The notes under the pieces are model-generated. The model had not been told where the DNA came from and made no database searches. It was given only the letters and a program-made list of their open reading frames with translations. Positions 1 through 8,000 of a stretch of 42,046 nucleotides of DNA are shown in pieces. Both the position numbers and the translations under genes were made by a program. The stretch is from Chlamydiota bacterium (GTDB lineage Bacteria > Chlamydiota > Chlamydiia > Chlamydiales > 2-12-FULL-49-11), in NCBI GenBank assembly GCA_947478685.1, contig CANJWO010000012.1:1-42046 (forward strand), in the 5' to 3' direction. Position 1 is the first letter of the stretch. Every line of letters begins with the position of its first letter.

Positions 1-147
1 AAGTTTACACAGTATGTGCCCTTGGGTTTCATTAGGCATTTGCCGGCGCTGAAGCAGGCCGTGTGTTTTCACACGAGCGATGCAAGCGAATGGAACCCAA
101 GGAATACAGACGCAGTAAAATTATCAATGCAAATTTAATTCGCTATA
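1..147. mobile_element. Palindromic MITE-like element, left end missing
   Basis: Bases 1-120 match 41927-42046 in the same orientation with only two mismatches that I can see (a t/a change near base 48 and an a/g change near 113). Bases 121-147 are an inverted copy, 25 of 27 positions, of the sequence that precedes the other copy (41902-41928). Put together, a full element would be about 172 bp with 27-bp terminal inverted repeats. The interior is also palindromic: CCTTGGGTTTCATT near base 19 pairs with AATGGAACCCAAGG near base 89, and GTGTGTTTTCACAC (61-74) is a tip hairpin. There is no room for a transposase, so mobility would need one supplied in trans. Confidence 0.75.
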
Positions 148-195
148 AGTGAGCGAAGATAGTGTTTTTACACAGCGAGCGAGTGCAACGCGATA

Positions 196-219
196 ATTTC
201 ATCTGCTTGCGGATGAAAT
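196..219 (-). terminator. Stem-loop downstream of rsbU
   Basis: An 8-bp perfect stem, ATTTCATC (196-203) with GATGAAAT (212-219), has an 8-nt loop and lies 15 bases past the stop codon of the minus-strand rsbU gene. No U-run follows it on the minus strand, so it is a weak intrinsic terminator at best. It could instead be an RNA 3'-end stabiliser or part of the neighbouring repeat. The loop region resembles ATCTGCTTCCGGAT near 34275, which also sits beside a copy of the element end. Confidence 0.35.
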
Positions 220-234
220 GATCTCCGAAGTCAT

Positions 235-2091
235 TTATATTTTTAGGATGAGGAGGGTCATGTCGTCGTATTGATCAGCGCCGGAGGTGAAGAGGGCGAT
301 TTCTTGATTGATGAGGGCGAGAAGCTCGTCTGGGGTTTCGAAGGGGCAGGTTTCGATGATGGCGATCAGTCTTTTTTCGCTGAATAATTTATGAGCTGTA
401 TCTTGGGCATCTGTTATGCCGTCTGTGTAAAAGATGATAAAATCGTTTGGCTCGAGGGTTGTTTTTCTAACATCTACAGTATCAAATAGTTCGACTCCAA
501 AAGCGATACCGGAGGTTTCTAACCTTTCGATGTGGCCGCCCGCCCGTTTTATGATGGGATAGTTGTGTCCGCAGTTGACGTAGGAGAGCTCTTTTGTAGG
601 GGCATGATATTTAGCTAGGAAGGCAGTTACGAAACTCCCTGTCTCTTTAGTATCTTCACAGAAGATCGCGTTTGTTTTTATGGCAATTTCGCTAAGGTCA
701 TCAAAGATTGTTTCGCAAGTTCTAAGGGTACTTCTTAGATCAAAGGCATAAAGGCAGCCGGAAACACCTTTTCCAACGCCATCTGCAATTGTAATAAAGA
801 GATTGTCTTCTTTAATTATCCAGTCATAGAAGTCGCCAGCAACTTCTTTTGCAGGTTGGAAGTAGAGGGCTGTTTCGATATCATGAAATTGAATAAGTCC
901 TTCAGGAAGTATAGATTGTTGTATCTCCTTTGCGATTTGGAGTTCTTTTTGGTAGGCCTCTTTAAAGGCCTTCTCTCTTCTTACTTCCTCGATATAGTTT
1001 GTTAGGGAGGCAACCATTTGATTAAATTGATCACCTAAATAATTGATTTCAAATCCCATATTATCGTGTTTGAAGTTTGCGCTTAAATCTCCTTGCCCTA
1101 CTTTTCCCATTACAGATTTTAGTTGCGTTAACGGCTTTGCAAAACGGAGCGTTAAAATAAAAGAGATGATTCCTCCAAAGAAGAGGATAAAAGCGAGAAG
1201 GACGGATAGTTCTGAGAGAGATTTATATAACTTAATTAGAAGTCCTTTAGCAGGAATTGTGAGTACAATCCTTGTCTTCGTATTTGGGAGACGGACAGAT
1301 GTTAGAAAGCGCTTTTCTTTATCTATATATAATTCATAACCTTGCGTTACCGATTTGATCCGTTTTATAGGGATAACATCAGGAGGAGATTCATCATCAA
1401 AATTAGGCACTTCCACTAGCCTTTTTAGGTTGGGTCTATATATAGTAGATGAGAGAATCATCCCTTGGTCGTCTATGATTGAAACGGTTGCATTATAAAG
1501 GTGACGAATTGTATCCAAAGTCGATACTAGTTTAGTCAGATCGATGGAGATGCCTGCTACCCCCACAATAGTATTATTGGCCATTACAGGATATGTAATA
1601 TAGAGGCTATGCCCAAAAACGGGATCTTTACCAATAAAGATGTTATCGCGGATCGTTTTTAAGTAGTCTAAGCTAAAATAGGGGGTAAAGTTGATGTTTT
1701 CATATTCTTTTAGAGTAGAATTTGTACATATAAGATGAGAGTCTTTATTTACAGTGAGATAGAAGATTGCAGACCAATTTGCTTCACGACTAAAATTATT
1801 TAGCAGCCTATCAATTTTGTCGAGGGAAGCTCTCCCTGTCTGATCTTGGATAAGAACAATTAGCTCATGAATAGCCCCCAGAAAATTAAGGTTAGTCTGT
1901 TCAAGTTCTAAAACAAAATTTGACTGATCCTTCTGGTAAAGATGCATTTCTGTAAAAATATTATTTAATTTTTCATCGTAGTCCCGGCTGTAAATAAATA
2001 TAGAGTACAAAACTAATGGAAAAATAATAAAAATGAAGCTACTGATTAATACGCGAAATGCTAACGAACCAAATAGTTTTCTCTGAAACAT
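235..2091 (-). CDS. rsbU: RsbU-type PP2C (SpoIIE) phosphatase with sensor and HAMP domains
   Basis: The 618-residue protein has a membrane segment at about residues 12-30, an extracytoplasmic sensor domain (about 35-280, Cache-like in layout), a second membrane segment (about 287-310), a HAMP linker (about 315-370) and a C-terminal PP2C/SpoIIE phosphatase domain. The phosphatase motifs are intact: FQPAKEVAGDFYDW, ADGVGKGVSG, NCGHNYP, FYTDGITDAQD and the terminal DDMTLLIL. The family dephosphorylates anti-sigma-antagonist proteins in partner-switching networks; in Chlamydia the equivalent RsbU has the same architecture and is linked to control of the major sigma factor. No RsbV or RsbW gene is in the window. 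The gene is divergent from gmd and its start has only a weak ribosome binding site. Its last 150 bases are C-rich on the sense strand. Confidence 0.92.
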   Translation of the reverse strand: MFQRKLFGSLAFRVLISSFIFIIFPLVLYSIFIYSRDYDEKLNNIFTEMHLYQKDQSNFVLELEQTNLNFLGAIHELIVLIQDQTGRASLDKIDRLLNNFSREANWSAIFYLTVNKDSHLICTNSTLKEYENINFTPYFSLDYLKTIRDNIFIGKDPVFGHSLYITYPVMANNTIVGVAGISIDLTKLVSTLDTIRHLYNATVSIIDDQGMILSSTIYRPNLKRLVEVPNFDDESPPDVIPIKRIKSVTQGYELYIDKEKRFLTSVRLPNTKTRIVLTIPAKGLLIKLYKSLSELSVLLAFILFFGGIISFILTLRFAKPLTQLKSVMGKVGQGDLSANFKHDNMGFEINYLGDQFNQMVASLTNYIEEVRREKAFKEAYQKELQIAKEIQQSILPEGLIQFHDIETALYFQPAKEVAGDFYDWIIKEDNLFITIADGVGKGVSGCLYAFDLRSTLRTCETIFDDLSEIAIKTNAIFCEDTKETGSFVTAFLAKYHAPTKELSYVNCGHNYPIIKRAGGHIERLETSGIAFGVELFDTVDVRKTTLEPNDFIIFYTDGITDAQDTAHKLFSEKRLIAIIETCPFETPDELLALINQEIALFTSGADQYDDMTLLILKI

Positions 2092-2181
2092 AATTCTTTT
2101 CGTAACACAAACTGCAAGAATTTTCTAGAAAAAAACTAACTAGATGAATAATATAACACTCTTTTTTTCAAAGGAGTGCGC

Positions 2182-3321
2182 GTGAAAAAATGGATTGGAT
2201 TAGTCTTATGTCTCCCAATGCTTATTTTTGGGGGAGAGTTAAGAAAGAAGGCTCTGATTTTTGGTGTGACTGGACAGGATGGGTCCTATTTATGTGAATT
2301 ATTGCTCAGTAAGGATTATGAAGTTCACGGTGTAAAGAGAAGAGCTTCAACGAGAAATACGGAAAGGCTCGATCATATTTATCAAGCGCCTCATACAGAG
2401 GGTAGGCAATTTTTTCTCCATTATGGAGATGTGACCGATTCGTGTAATGTTTTACGATTGGTTCAAGAAATTTGTCCTGATGAAATCTATAATTTATCTG
2501 CACAAAGTCATGTTGCAGTATCTTTTGAGATACCTGAATATACAGCTGAGGTGGATGCTCTTGGAACTCTTCGGATTTTAGAGGCGATTAGGATGTTGGG
2601 ATTACAAAAAAAAATAAAATTTTATCAAGCCTCTACGAGTGAGATGTTTGGAGAAGTTCAGGAAATTCCTCAGAAAGAGACAACACCATTTCATCCTAGA
2701 TCACCTTATGGTGTAGCAAAAGTTTTCTCTTATTGGGCGACAATCAATTATCGAGAAGCATACGGGATCTATGCTTGCAATGGAATTTTATTCAATCATG
2801 AGTCTCCTAAAAGAGGCGAGACTTTTGTAACTAGAAAGATCACGCAAGCTGTAGCCAGGATCAAATATGGATTACAGGACAAGTTGTTTTTAGGTAATAT
2901 GGATGCCTGCCGGGATTGGGGTTATGCAAAAGATTATGTTGAAGCTATGTGGCTTATGTTGCAGCAAGAAGAGCCTGTTGATTATGTTATTGGAACAGGA
3001 GAGACGCATACTGTTAGAGAATTTGCCTTTAAGGCTTTTAAGGAAGCTGGAATTGAAATTGAATGGCAGGGCTTTGGAATTTCGGAAATTGGGATTGATA
3101 AAGCTACGAAAAAAGTAGTTATTGAAATTGACCCAAAATATTTTAGGCCAGCAGAAGTGGATTATCTTTTAGCAGATCCAACTAAGGCGAGAGAAAAGCT
3201 AGGATGGGCTCCAACAACTTCGTTTGATGAGTTAGTCAAGTTGATGGTTACTTCTGATCTCGAGCATGCAAAAAAAGAATATAATAATTTAATGAGAAAT
3301 ATAGGGTTAAATAATTCATGA
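2182..3321 (+). CDS. gmd: GDP-mannose 4,6-dehydratase with a signal-peptide-like N-terminus
   Basis: This enzyme converts GDP-D-mannose to GDP-4-keto-6-deoxymannose, the first step to GDP-fucose, rhamnose or perosamine-type sugars. The core is an extended short-chain dehydrogenase: NAD(P)-binding [11 protein letters not shown] near residue 27, the Gmd signature [15 protein letters not shown], the catalytic YGVAKVF region with a preceding Ser/Thr-rich strand, and [15 protein letters not shown] place the start at GTG 2182, because AAGGAG (2171-2176) lies 5 bases upstream; GTG 2176 would begin inside that site. From there the protein begins [19 protein letters not shown], a lysine pair plus a hydrophobic core, which a cytosolic dehydratase should not need. 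The stop overlaps the next start by 4 bases (ATGA). An ATG at about 2218 would shorten the leader but has no visible ribosome binding site. Confidence 0.93.
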   Translation: MKKWIGLVLCLPMLIFGGELRKKALIFGVTGQDGSYLCELLLSKDYEVHGVKRRASTRNTERLDHIYQAPHTEGRQFFLHYGDVTDSCNVLRLVQEICPDEIYNLSAQSHVAVSFEIPEYTAEVDALGTLRILEAIRMLGLQKKIKFYQASTSEMFGEVQEIPQKETTPFHPRSPYGVAKVFSYWATINYREAYGIYACNGILFNHESPKRGETFVTRKITQAVARIKYGLQDKLFLGNMDACRDWGYAKDYVEAMWLMLQQEEPVDYVIGTGETHTVREFAFKAFKEAGIEIEWQGFGISEIGIDKATKKVVIEIDPKYFRPAEVDYLLADPTKAREKLGWAPTTSFDELVKLMVTSDLEHAKKEYNNLMRNIGLNNS

Positions 3322-3767
3322 TAAAATGGATATTAGGATCTGTGCTCTTATGTGCTTCTATAGCACGGGCGGATGAATTTGTCCTTTCTCTTAATGCAGG
3401 CGAGCAGTATGCTATCTCTGAAATCATTACTGCAATGGGGGAGAAAAATGTTGCCAAACTCCTACTAGATACCTTTAGATTAAGGCGTCTTGGTGATAGT
3501 ATACAACATGTACCTCCCTTACAGTTTTTGGGATTTGTCCTTACAAATTCTTATTTAAAAGAGTGTTTAAAAAAGATTTCAAAAAGTTCATTTAAATGGC
3601 CGCCTTTTATAGACGGGTTTGGTGGAAATATGGAGAAAGAGTTTTTTCAAGGAAAGCTTCTTCTTCAATTACAAGGTTTTTCCATACTTGTCGGGGGCTC
3701 CACAGATCAATTGGAGGGATATGTCTATAGGCAAGAGTGGGATGAGTTTGTCAAATGTTTGCTTTAA
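3318..3767 (+). CDS. Secreted protein of unknown family, paralog 1 of 3
   Basis: I do not recognise this 149-residue protein. It begins with a clear signal peptide ([18 protein letters not shown], cleavage probably before DEFVLSL) and has no later membrane span. It shares a pattern with the next two genes: D/EEFVL after the signal, EI(I/V)TxMG about 20 residues later, a central FLGxxxTNxxLK block, KSSFKW, an LQGF segment and a C-terminal W-D-E-F-V. This copy is the most divergent of the three, with PP in place of DG after KSSFKW and one cysteine near the C-terminus. It starts inside the gmd stop (ATGA overlap) and is therefore probably translated by coupling. The product is expected in the periplasm or outside the cell. 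Confidence 0.8.
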   Translation: MIKWILGSVLLCASIARADEFVLSLNAGEQYAISEIITAMGEKNVAKLLLDTFRLRRLGDSIQHVPPLQFLGFVLTNSYLKECLKKISKSSFKWPPFIDGFGGNMEKEFFQGKLLLQLQGFSILVGGSTDQLEGYVYRQEWDEFVKCLL

Positions 3768-4218
3768 GTTGTTTGTAATTGCAACAATTGGCCTCTCGTC
3801 TCTATTTTCAGAAGAGTTTGTTTTAACAGTCAGTGCAGAACGTGAAACAATTATTGAAGAAATTGTCACTACTATGGGGACTACCTTTACACCACTATTA
3901 AAGCTAAAAGAGAAGCAGCTCAGAGAATTGAGTAAAAAACTTCGTGGAATGGGAAGCTTTAACTTTTTAGGGTATATATTTACTCAACCAGAGCTAAAAG
4001 AACACATGAGGACAATAGAAGACAGTTCGTGGAAGTTTAATGGTTTTATGGGATCTGTAAGAAAAGGCTTCGATAGAGATAAGGCTGCAGGTACAATTTG
4101 GGAAGAAATTCCTGGATTTGCAAGACTTTTAGATGTCGATGAAGCAAAATTGCACAAATTTATTGAGAAAAATCAATGGGACGAACTAGTTCAGTATTTA
4201 GTTAAAACTGTGAGGTAA
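3742..4218 (+). CDS. Secreted protein of unknown family, paralog 2 of 3
   Basis: An open frame extends upstream to 3619, but only from ATG 3742 does the product start with a usable signal peptide (hydrophobic [15 protein letters not shown], then EEFVLTV, the family's mature start). That gives 158 residues, in line with the 149 and 155 of its neighbours. The gene overlaps the end of paralog 1 by 26 bases in another frame, which suggests translational coupling. Family features are EEIVTTMG, LRGMGSFNFLGYIFTQ, ELKEHMRTIEDSSWKFNGFM, IPGFARLL and NQWDELVQYLV. The function is unknown. The mature protein looks like a small, mostly helical domain with no cysteines, so it does not look like a disulfide-bonded envelope protein. 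Confidence 0.8.
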   Translation: MSLSNVCFKLFVIATIGLSSLFSEEFVLTVSAERETIIEEIVTTMGTTFTPLLKLKEKQLRELSKKLRGMGSFNFLGYIFTQPELKEHMRTIEDSSWKFNGFMGSVRKGFDRDKAAGTIWEEIPGFARLLDVDEAKLHKFIEKNQWDELVQYLVKTVR

Positions 4219-4221
4219 TAG

Positions 4222-4689
4222 ATGTTACGTAAATTTTTGTTTGTTACGGTTCTTGCTTTTAGTTCAATATCTGCAGAGGAATTTGTTGTAAAAGTTTCTG
4301 AGGATGAAGGAAAGGCAATTAGTGAAATTGTTACAACTTTAGGAAAGACAAGTCTTGTTGCTTTAGGATTTAAAAAAGGGCATTTAAAAACTCTTGGCGG
4401 GGGACTTCGTGGAATTGGTAGTCTTCACTTTTTAGGCTATATTTTAAGTAATGAAGAACTAAGATCACACATGAAGACAATTCGTAAAAGCTCCTTTAAA
4501 TGGGATGGTTTTATGGATGGATTGAAACCAGGTTTTGAAAGAGAGTTAAAGTCAAATAAGCTGATTGAAGACTTGCAGGGCTTTGCTGTACTTACAAAAG
4601 CTGATCATCAAAAGCTTCTAGTAAAAGCAGAGGAGCACAACTGGGATGACTTTGTTGCAATCTTGGTAGAAACAGAAGATAAAAAATAG
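4222..4689 (+). CDS. Secreted protein of unknown family, paralog 3 of 3
   Basis: This 155-residue protein starts with a signal peptide (MLRKFLFVTVLAFSSISA, then EEFVVKV). It shows the family's conserved blocks most clearly: AISEIVTTLGKTS, LRGIGSLHFLGYILSNEEL, HMKTIRKSSFKWDGFM, LIEDLQGFAVL and a final NWDDFVAILV. It follows paralog 2 with three intervening bases and is followed almost directly by the sulfatase-type gene, so the five genes from gmd onward look like one operon. The tandem arrangement with moderate divergence indicates old local duplication. No catalytic signature is visible, and a binding or structural role at the cell surface is only a guess. Confidence 0.82.
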   Translation: MLRKFLFVTVLAFSSISAEEFVVKVSEDEGKAISEIVTTLGKTSLVALGFKKGHLKTLGGGLRGIGSLHFLGYILSNEELRSHMKTIRKSSFKWDGFMDGLKPGFERELKSNKLIEDLQGFAVLTKADHQKLLVKAEEHNWDDFVAILVETEDKK

Positions 4690-4693
4690 TGTG

Positions 4694-6517
4694 ATGAAGA
4701 GAGCTAAGTTATTTGAAGTAAATTATATCTATTTTTGCATACTATTTTTGTCCCTTTTTGGTGTACATGGCTACTCTCTCTTCGTTTTAAGAGATGTGGC
4801 CATATTTCCTTTTATTGGGAGTGTTCTTTTACAATGTCTCTTTGAATCATGGCTTATTCTTACAGCAAGTCTACTGATTCAAAGATATTTTCATAAAAGC
4901 CTCTTTTATTTTTTTATAGCATTAAGTTGCATCTTAGTTTTGGCCCATGAGGCCGATTTTATCATGACTAGATTGATGGGGGTCTCTATTTGGTTTTTGC
5001 TCCATCTCATTTCCTATGAGATTGGAGATAATTTCTTAGAGATGATTAAATCGACAAATATTTCACCTATTATTTGGTTTTTGGGGGCCTTAGGTGTAAT
5101 TGCTATCTTTGCCTGTGGCATGGTTTTTTTCCATATCTCAGATCGATTGGCTCGTAGAAAAAAGCTATTTATCTCTCAAAAAATGCTCATCACATTTTGT
5201 TTTGTTCCATTATTTTTAATGGTTATTTGCGATAGGGTTACCTTGAATAGTCTATCCTATGCAAACTATGAGCAATTGAGAGAAATACTCCCTTTTAAGA
5301 CAACTTTTTTTCGTCCCGTGCACTCTGTAATTTCTAGAAAAAATGATTTAAAAGAATTAAAATCAGTAAATAATAGAATTGATTCTATTGCTTCATCTAA
5401 GCGGCCATCTATATTTCTCTTTGTGATAGAGAGTTTAAGAGAAGATTTTATTACCGAAGAAATAGCCCCAAATCTCTTCAAATTTAAACAAGAAAACATC
5501 TCTTTTGATGTCGCTGCTTCTGGAGGTAATTGTTCTCACCATTCATGGTTTACCATTTTTCACTCTCAATTTCCTCTCCGATTTTCTAAAGAGCATATAT
5601 TTAAAACTAGGGAGAAAGGGAGTCTTGCGATTCAAGCAATGAGAGATATTGGTTATCAAATTCACCTCTACTCTTCAGCGGAACTGGCTTTTTATCATAT
5701 GGATGAATCGATTTTTGGAAAGAGGCATGTCTTAGCAGACACCTATTATGAATTTCCTCATGGAAAAGGGGTTACAAAGGCTCAAACCGATAGAAAAGCT
5801 ATGGAACAGATGCAATTAGATGGAATTAGATTTGAAGAGGATGGACACCTATTTATTGTGTTTCTTGATGCGACCCATTTTGGATATAGCTGGCAGAGAG
5901 AAAACGGCGATCTATTTCAGCCGGTAGAAGATCCAATTAATTATATCAAAGCTGCATTTAATAAAGGATCGATTGAAAAGATTAAAAATAGGTACCGAAA
6001 TTCAATCAATTACGTTGATTCCTTGATAGGCTCATTTTTGAAATGTCATTCAGATGACGACTCTGTGATTATATTTACTGGAGATCATGGCGAAGCATTT
6101 TACGAAAATGGGAAGCTATTTCACGCATCCAATCTTGGAAATGAGCAAATACATGTTCCTCTTTACTATAGATTTGGAAAAGAGAGCGCTCTTTTAAAAA
6201 GCAAAGCATCTAAAATCTCCTCTCATCTCGATATCTTCCCTACTTTTATTGATTATGTTACTGGGATTAATCCAGATCTTTTCGGATTAGAAGGGGAGTC
6301 AATTTTTAAGCTTTCAAGATGGCCTTATACAGTTACCTCTCGCTATAATGGGGGAAGAGCACCCTTCGAGTTTTGTCTTCAAAGTTTAGGTGGAAGAATG
6401 ATTCTTCAAACTCATATTCCAGACACCCTCAAAGTTACTTCCATCAATAACAAGGAAAATCCCATATTCCTCGAGGAAGCCAAAGAGGCCTTCTCGCACC
6501 TCTTCTCCCAAGACTAA
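4694..6517 (+). CDS. Membrane sulfatase-superfamily enzyme (LtaS/EptA/YejM type)
   Basis: The N-terminal 230 residues contain about five membrane spans. The C-terminal domain is an alkaline-phosphatase-superfamily fold facing the periplasm. Visible landmarks are FLFVIESLRED (about residue 246, metal-binding Glu), SGGNCSHHSWFTIF (about 277-290, expected nucleophile region), LDATHFGYSW, and FTGDHGEAFYENG (about 464, metal-binding Asp-His) followed by HVPLYYR. Relatives transfer glycerol-phosphate or phosphoethanolamine to lipids or glycans, or hydrolyse sulfate esters, and the sequence alone does not decide which. The nucleophile segment does not match the arylsulfatase CxPSR motif, so a transferase or phosphatase role is more likely. 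ATG 4694 and the adjacent GTG 4691 are both possible starts. It is the last gene of the gmd cluster, which suggests decoration of a surface glycan or lipid. Confidence 0.85.
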   Translation: MKRAKLFEVNYIYFCILFLSLFGVHGYSLFVLRDVAIFPFIGSVLLQCLFESWLILTASLLIQRYFHKSLFYFFIALSCILVLAHEADFIMTRLMGVSIWFLLHLISYEIGDNFLEMIKSTNISPIIWFLGALGVIAIFACGMVFFHISDRLARRKKLFISQKMLITFCFVPLFLMVICDRVTLNSLSYANYEQLREILPFKTTFFRPVHSVISRKNDLKELKSVNNRIDSIASSKRPSIFLFVIESLREDFITEEIAPNLFKFKQENISFDVAASGGNCSHHSWFTIFHSQFPLRFSKEHIFKTREKGSLAIQAMRDIGYQIHLYSSAELAFYHMDESIFGKRHVLADTYYEFPHGKGVTKAQTDRKAMEQMQLDGIRFEEDGHLFIVFLDATHFGYSWQRENGDLFQPVEDPINYIKAAFNKGSIEKIKNRYRNSINYVDSLIGSFLKCHSDDDSVIIFTGDHGEAFYENGKLFHASNLGNEQIHVPLYYRFGKESALLKSKASKISSHLDIFPTFIDYVTGINPDLFGLEGESIFKLSRWPYTVTSRYNGGRAPFEFCLQSLGGRMILQTHIPDTLKVTSINNKENPIFLEEAKEAFSHLFSQD

Positions 6518-6526
6518 ATAGAAAAG

Positions 6527-6553
6527 AAGATTGCAGGCTAGGCATGCAATCTT
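6527..6553 (-). terminator. Stem-loop between convergent genes
   Basis: AAGATTGCA (6527-6535) pairs perfectly with TGCAATCTT (6545-6553) around a 9-base loop. Read on the minus strand it is followed by a T-rich stretch (CTTTTCTATTT), so it could end transcription of the minus-strand gene whose stop is at 6632. It also lies 10 bases after the plus-strand sulfatase stop and may act in both directions. Confidence 0.5.
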
Positions 6554-6582
6554 CCAAAAGCTCTATAAAGAAAATTTAAAAC

Positions 6583-6613
6583 CGGTTACGGTTACTCAGG
6601 CGGTTACGGTTAC
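6583..6613. repeat. Two direct copies of CGGTTACGGTTAC
   Basis: The 13-base unit CGGTTACGGTTAC occurs at 6583-6595 and 6601-6613 with an 18-base period. Each unit is itself a near-tandem of GGTTAC. It sits in the gap between two convergent genes, just before the end of the minus-strand glycosyltransferase. No function is evident, and it may be replication slippage. Confidence 0.5.
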
Positions 6614-6631
6614 GACTCTCGAGACCGCTTC

Positions 6632-7981
6632 TTAGCTGATGATTTTTTGGGGATGGGGGATTGGAATGGGGAGTTCTTCGGGGGGGAAGTAATCACCAGC
6701 AATTTCTTCGAAGGTGTCGGGGGTGATGATGCGGGCCCCTTTTCTGATTTCGAGATAGCGAGCGTTGCCACGTTCCCAGGGAGGCATGCCTTCACGAAAG
6801 GTTTTGAATGGGAGGAATTTGGGGATGGATTGTGGAGGGGGTTCTTTGTGGATCCAGATTTTTCCATGTGAGACAGAGAGGAGTTCCATCGAGGTAAGGC
6901 CGCCGGAACGGGTGAGGGTTGCATTGCTTCTATGAAGTAGGGGAGCTACAACATGATCATTTTGATGAGAGATTGGAATAATTGTTAGTCCATGAGGATA
7001 GTTCTTTGCCTTTTGAATGAGAGAAAGGATTTGTTTGCGTAGATTTGGTTTGATTGAGACTTGACTGCTGCAAAAGATGAAGAAGAGGTCTTTTCGAAAG
7101 GTATATTTCCTGTTTTGCAAAATATGAATGAAGTGGCTTGTATAAGAAAGAATTGCAGCGGGGCTAGGATTTGCACCAAGCATCATTAAGGCAACTTTAT
7201 CTTCAGTTGCAATGGGTATTGAAATATGGTTTTTAGAACGCTTTGCTTCCAAAGAGCCGTACGAAAGTGTTTTGTATGTTAAGTGAAGGTCTTCTGGTGA
7301 TGTAATTGAAATATCGAGGACAAGTTCATCAGAAAGAGGTCTCTTTTCATCATCATCTGAATATTGGAAAAAAGCGGGCCTTAAGGGGAGGGGCGCATAG
7401 AGAATCGAGGAGACGGGAAGATTGCAGTTTTTCTTCCAAAACTGCTCCTCTGTTTCACCCTTATTTAAAATAGGTCTAGTAGTAAGTACTTTTATAAATG
7501 GCTTGTCTTTGGGTGAAAGAGATTTAATCCCGCCAAAGAAGTGTTTAGCCTCCTCTGTTGGTAAATCTGTAATTACTTTTTCATAAGCAATTTGTTTGCC
7601 TGTGCGCCATTTAATAAAGCGGAGAGCCTTGATAATTGCAGATGTTCCAAGTGGTTGGGTGTCAATTATTTCATCGATGTCGTATTTTAAACATGTCTTT
7701 ACTGCAGAGAAAAAAAATGGGGTCCAGAAAAGATAATCGGCGAGCTTTAGAGCGAAAGCAAGGCAGACAAGTAAAAAGATATTACCTCTAGCCTGAGCAT
7801 CACCCCAGAGATGTTTTGCAAAAAGGCCAAAGTATTTCCAAATCCAATCAAATAGTATATCACGTTCAATGATAACTGCATCAGAGTGGGCGGCTTTGGT
7901 CTCTATATATTTGGCTTTTGCAGCCTGAATATGACCTCCGCCCGCCGTAAGAGTCAGAATTAAAATTCTTTTAACCTTCAT
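6632..7981 (-). CDS. Glycosyltransferase of the diacylglycerol glycosyltransferase (MGDG synthase) family
   Basis: The 449-residue protein opens with ILTLTAGGGHIQAAKA, the Gly-rich loop typical of MGDG-synthase and MurG-like GT-B glycosyltransferases, which transfer sugar from a nucleotide-sugar to diacylglycerol. The C-terminal half has a matching donor-side segment, NATLTRSGGLTSMELLS, followed by a pro-rich IHKEPPPQS stretch. It has no signal peptide; relatives act as monotopic enzymes at the inner membrane. ATG 7981 places the start right before the conserved strand. A TTG at 7999 would add six residues, but neither has a strong ribosome binding site. It follows rho closely, so it may be co-transcribed. 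Its last 230 bases are C-rich on the sense strand. The exact sugar and lipid acceptor cannot be read from the sequence. Confidence 0.78.
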   Translation of the reverse strand: MKVKRILILTLTAGGGHIQAAKAKYIETKAAHSDAVIIERDILFDWIWKYFGLFAKHLWGDAQARGNIFLLVCLAFALKLADYLFWTPFFFSAVKTCLKYDIDEIIDTQPLGTSAIIKALRFIKWRTGKQIAYEKVITDLPTEEAKHFFGGIKSLSPKDKPFIKVLTTRPILNKGETEEQFWKKNCNLPVSSILYAPLPLRPAFFQYSDDDEKRPLSDELVLDISITSPEDLHLTYKTLSYGSLEAKRSKNHISIPIATEDKVALMMLGANPSPAAILSYTSHFIHILQNRKYTFRKDLFFIFCSSQVSIKPNLRKQILSLIQKAKNYPHGLTIIPISHQNDHVVAPLLHRSNATLTRSGGLTSMELLSVSHGKIWIHKEPPPQSIPKFLPFKTFREGMPPWERGNARYLEIRKGARIITPDTFEEIAGDYFPPEELPIPIPHPQKIIS

Positions 7982-8000
7982 CCTATCCAAGATAGGCAAA

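Noticed and set aside
1043..1339. Plus-strand open frame of 98 codons
   Set aside because: It lies wholly inside rsbU on the opposite strand and has no family resemblance or ribosome binding site.
6583..6613. Start of a CRISPR array
   Set aside because: Only two 13-base copies with a 5-base gap, with no cas genes and no spacer-like structure.
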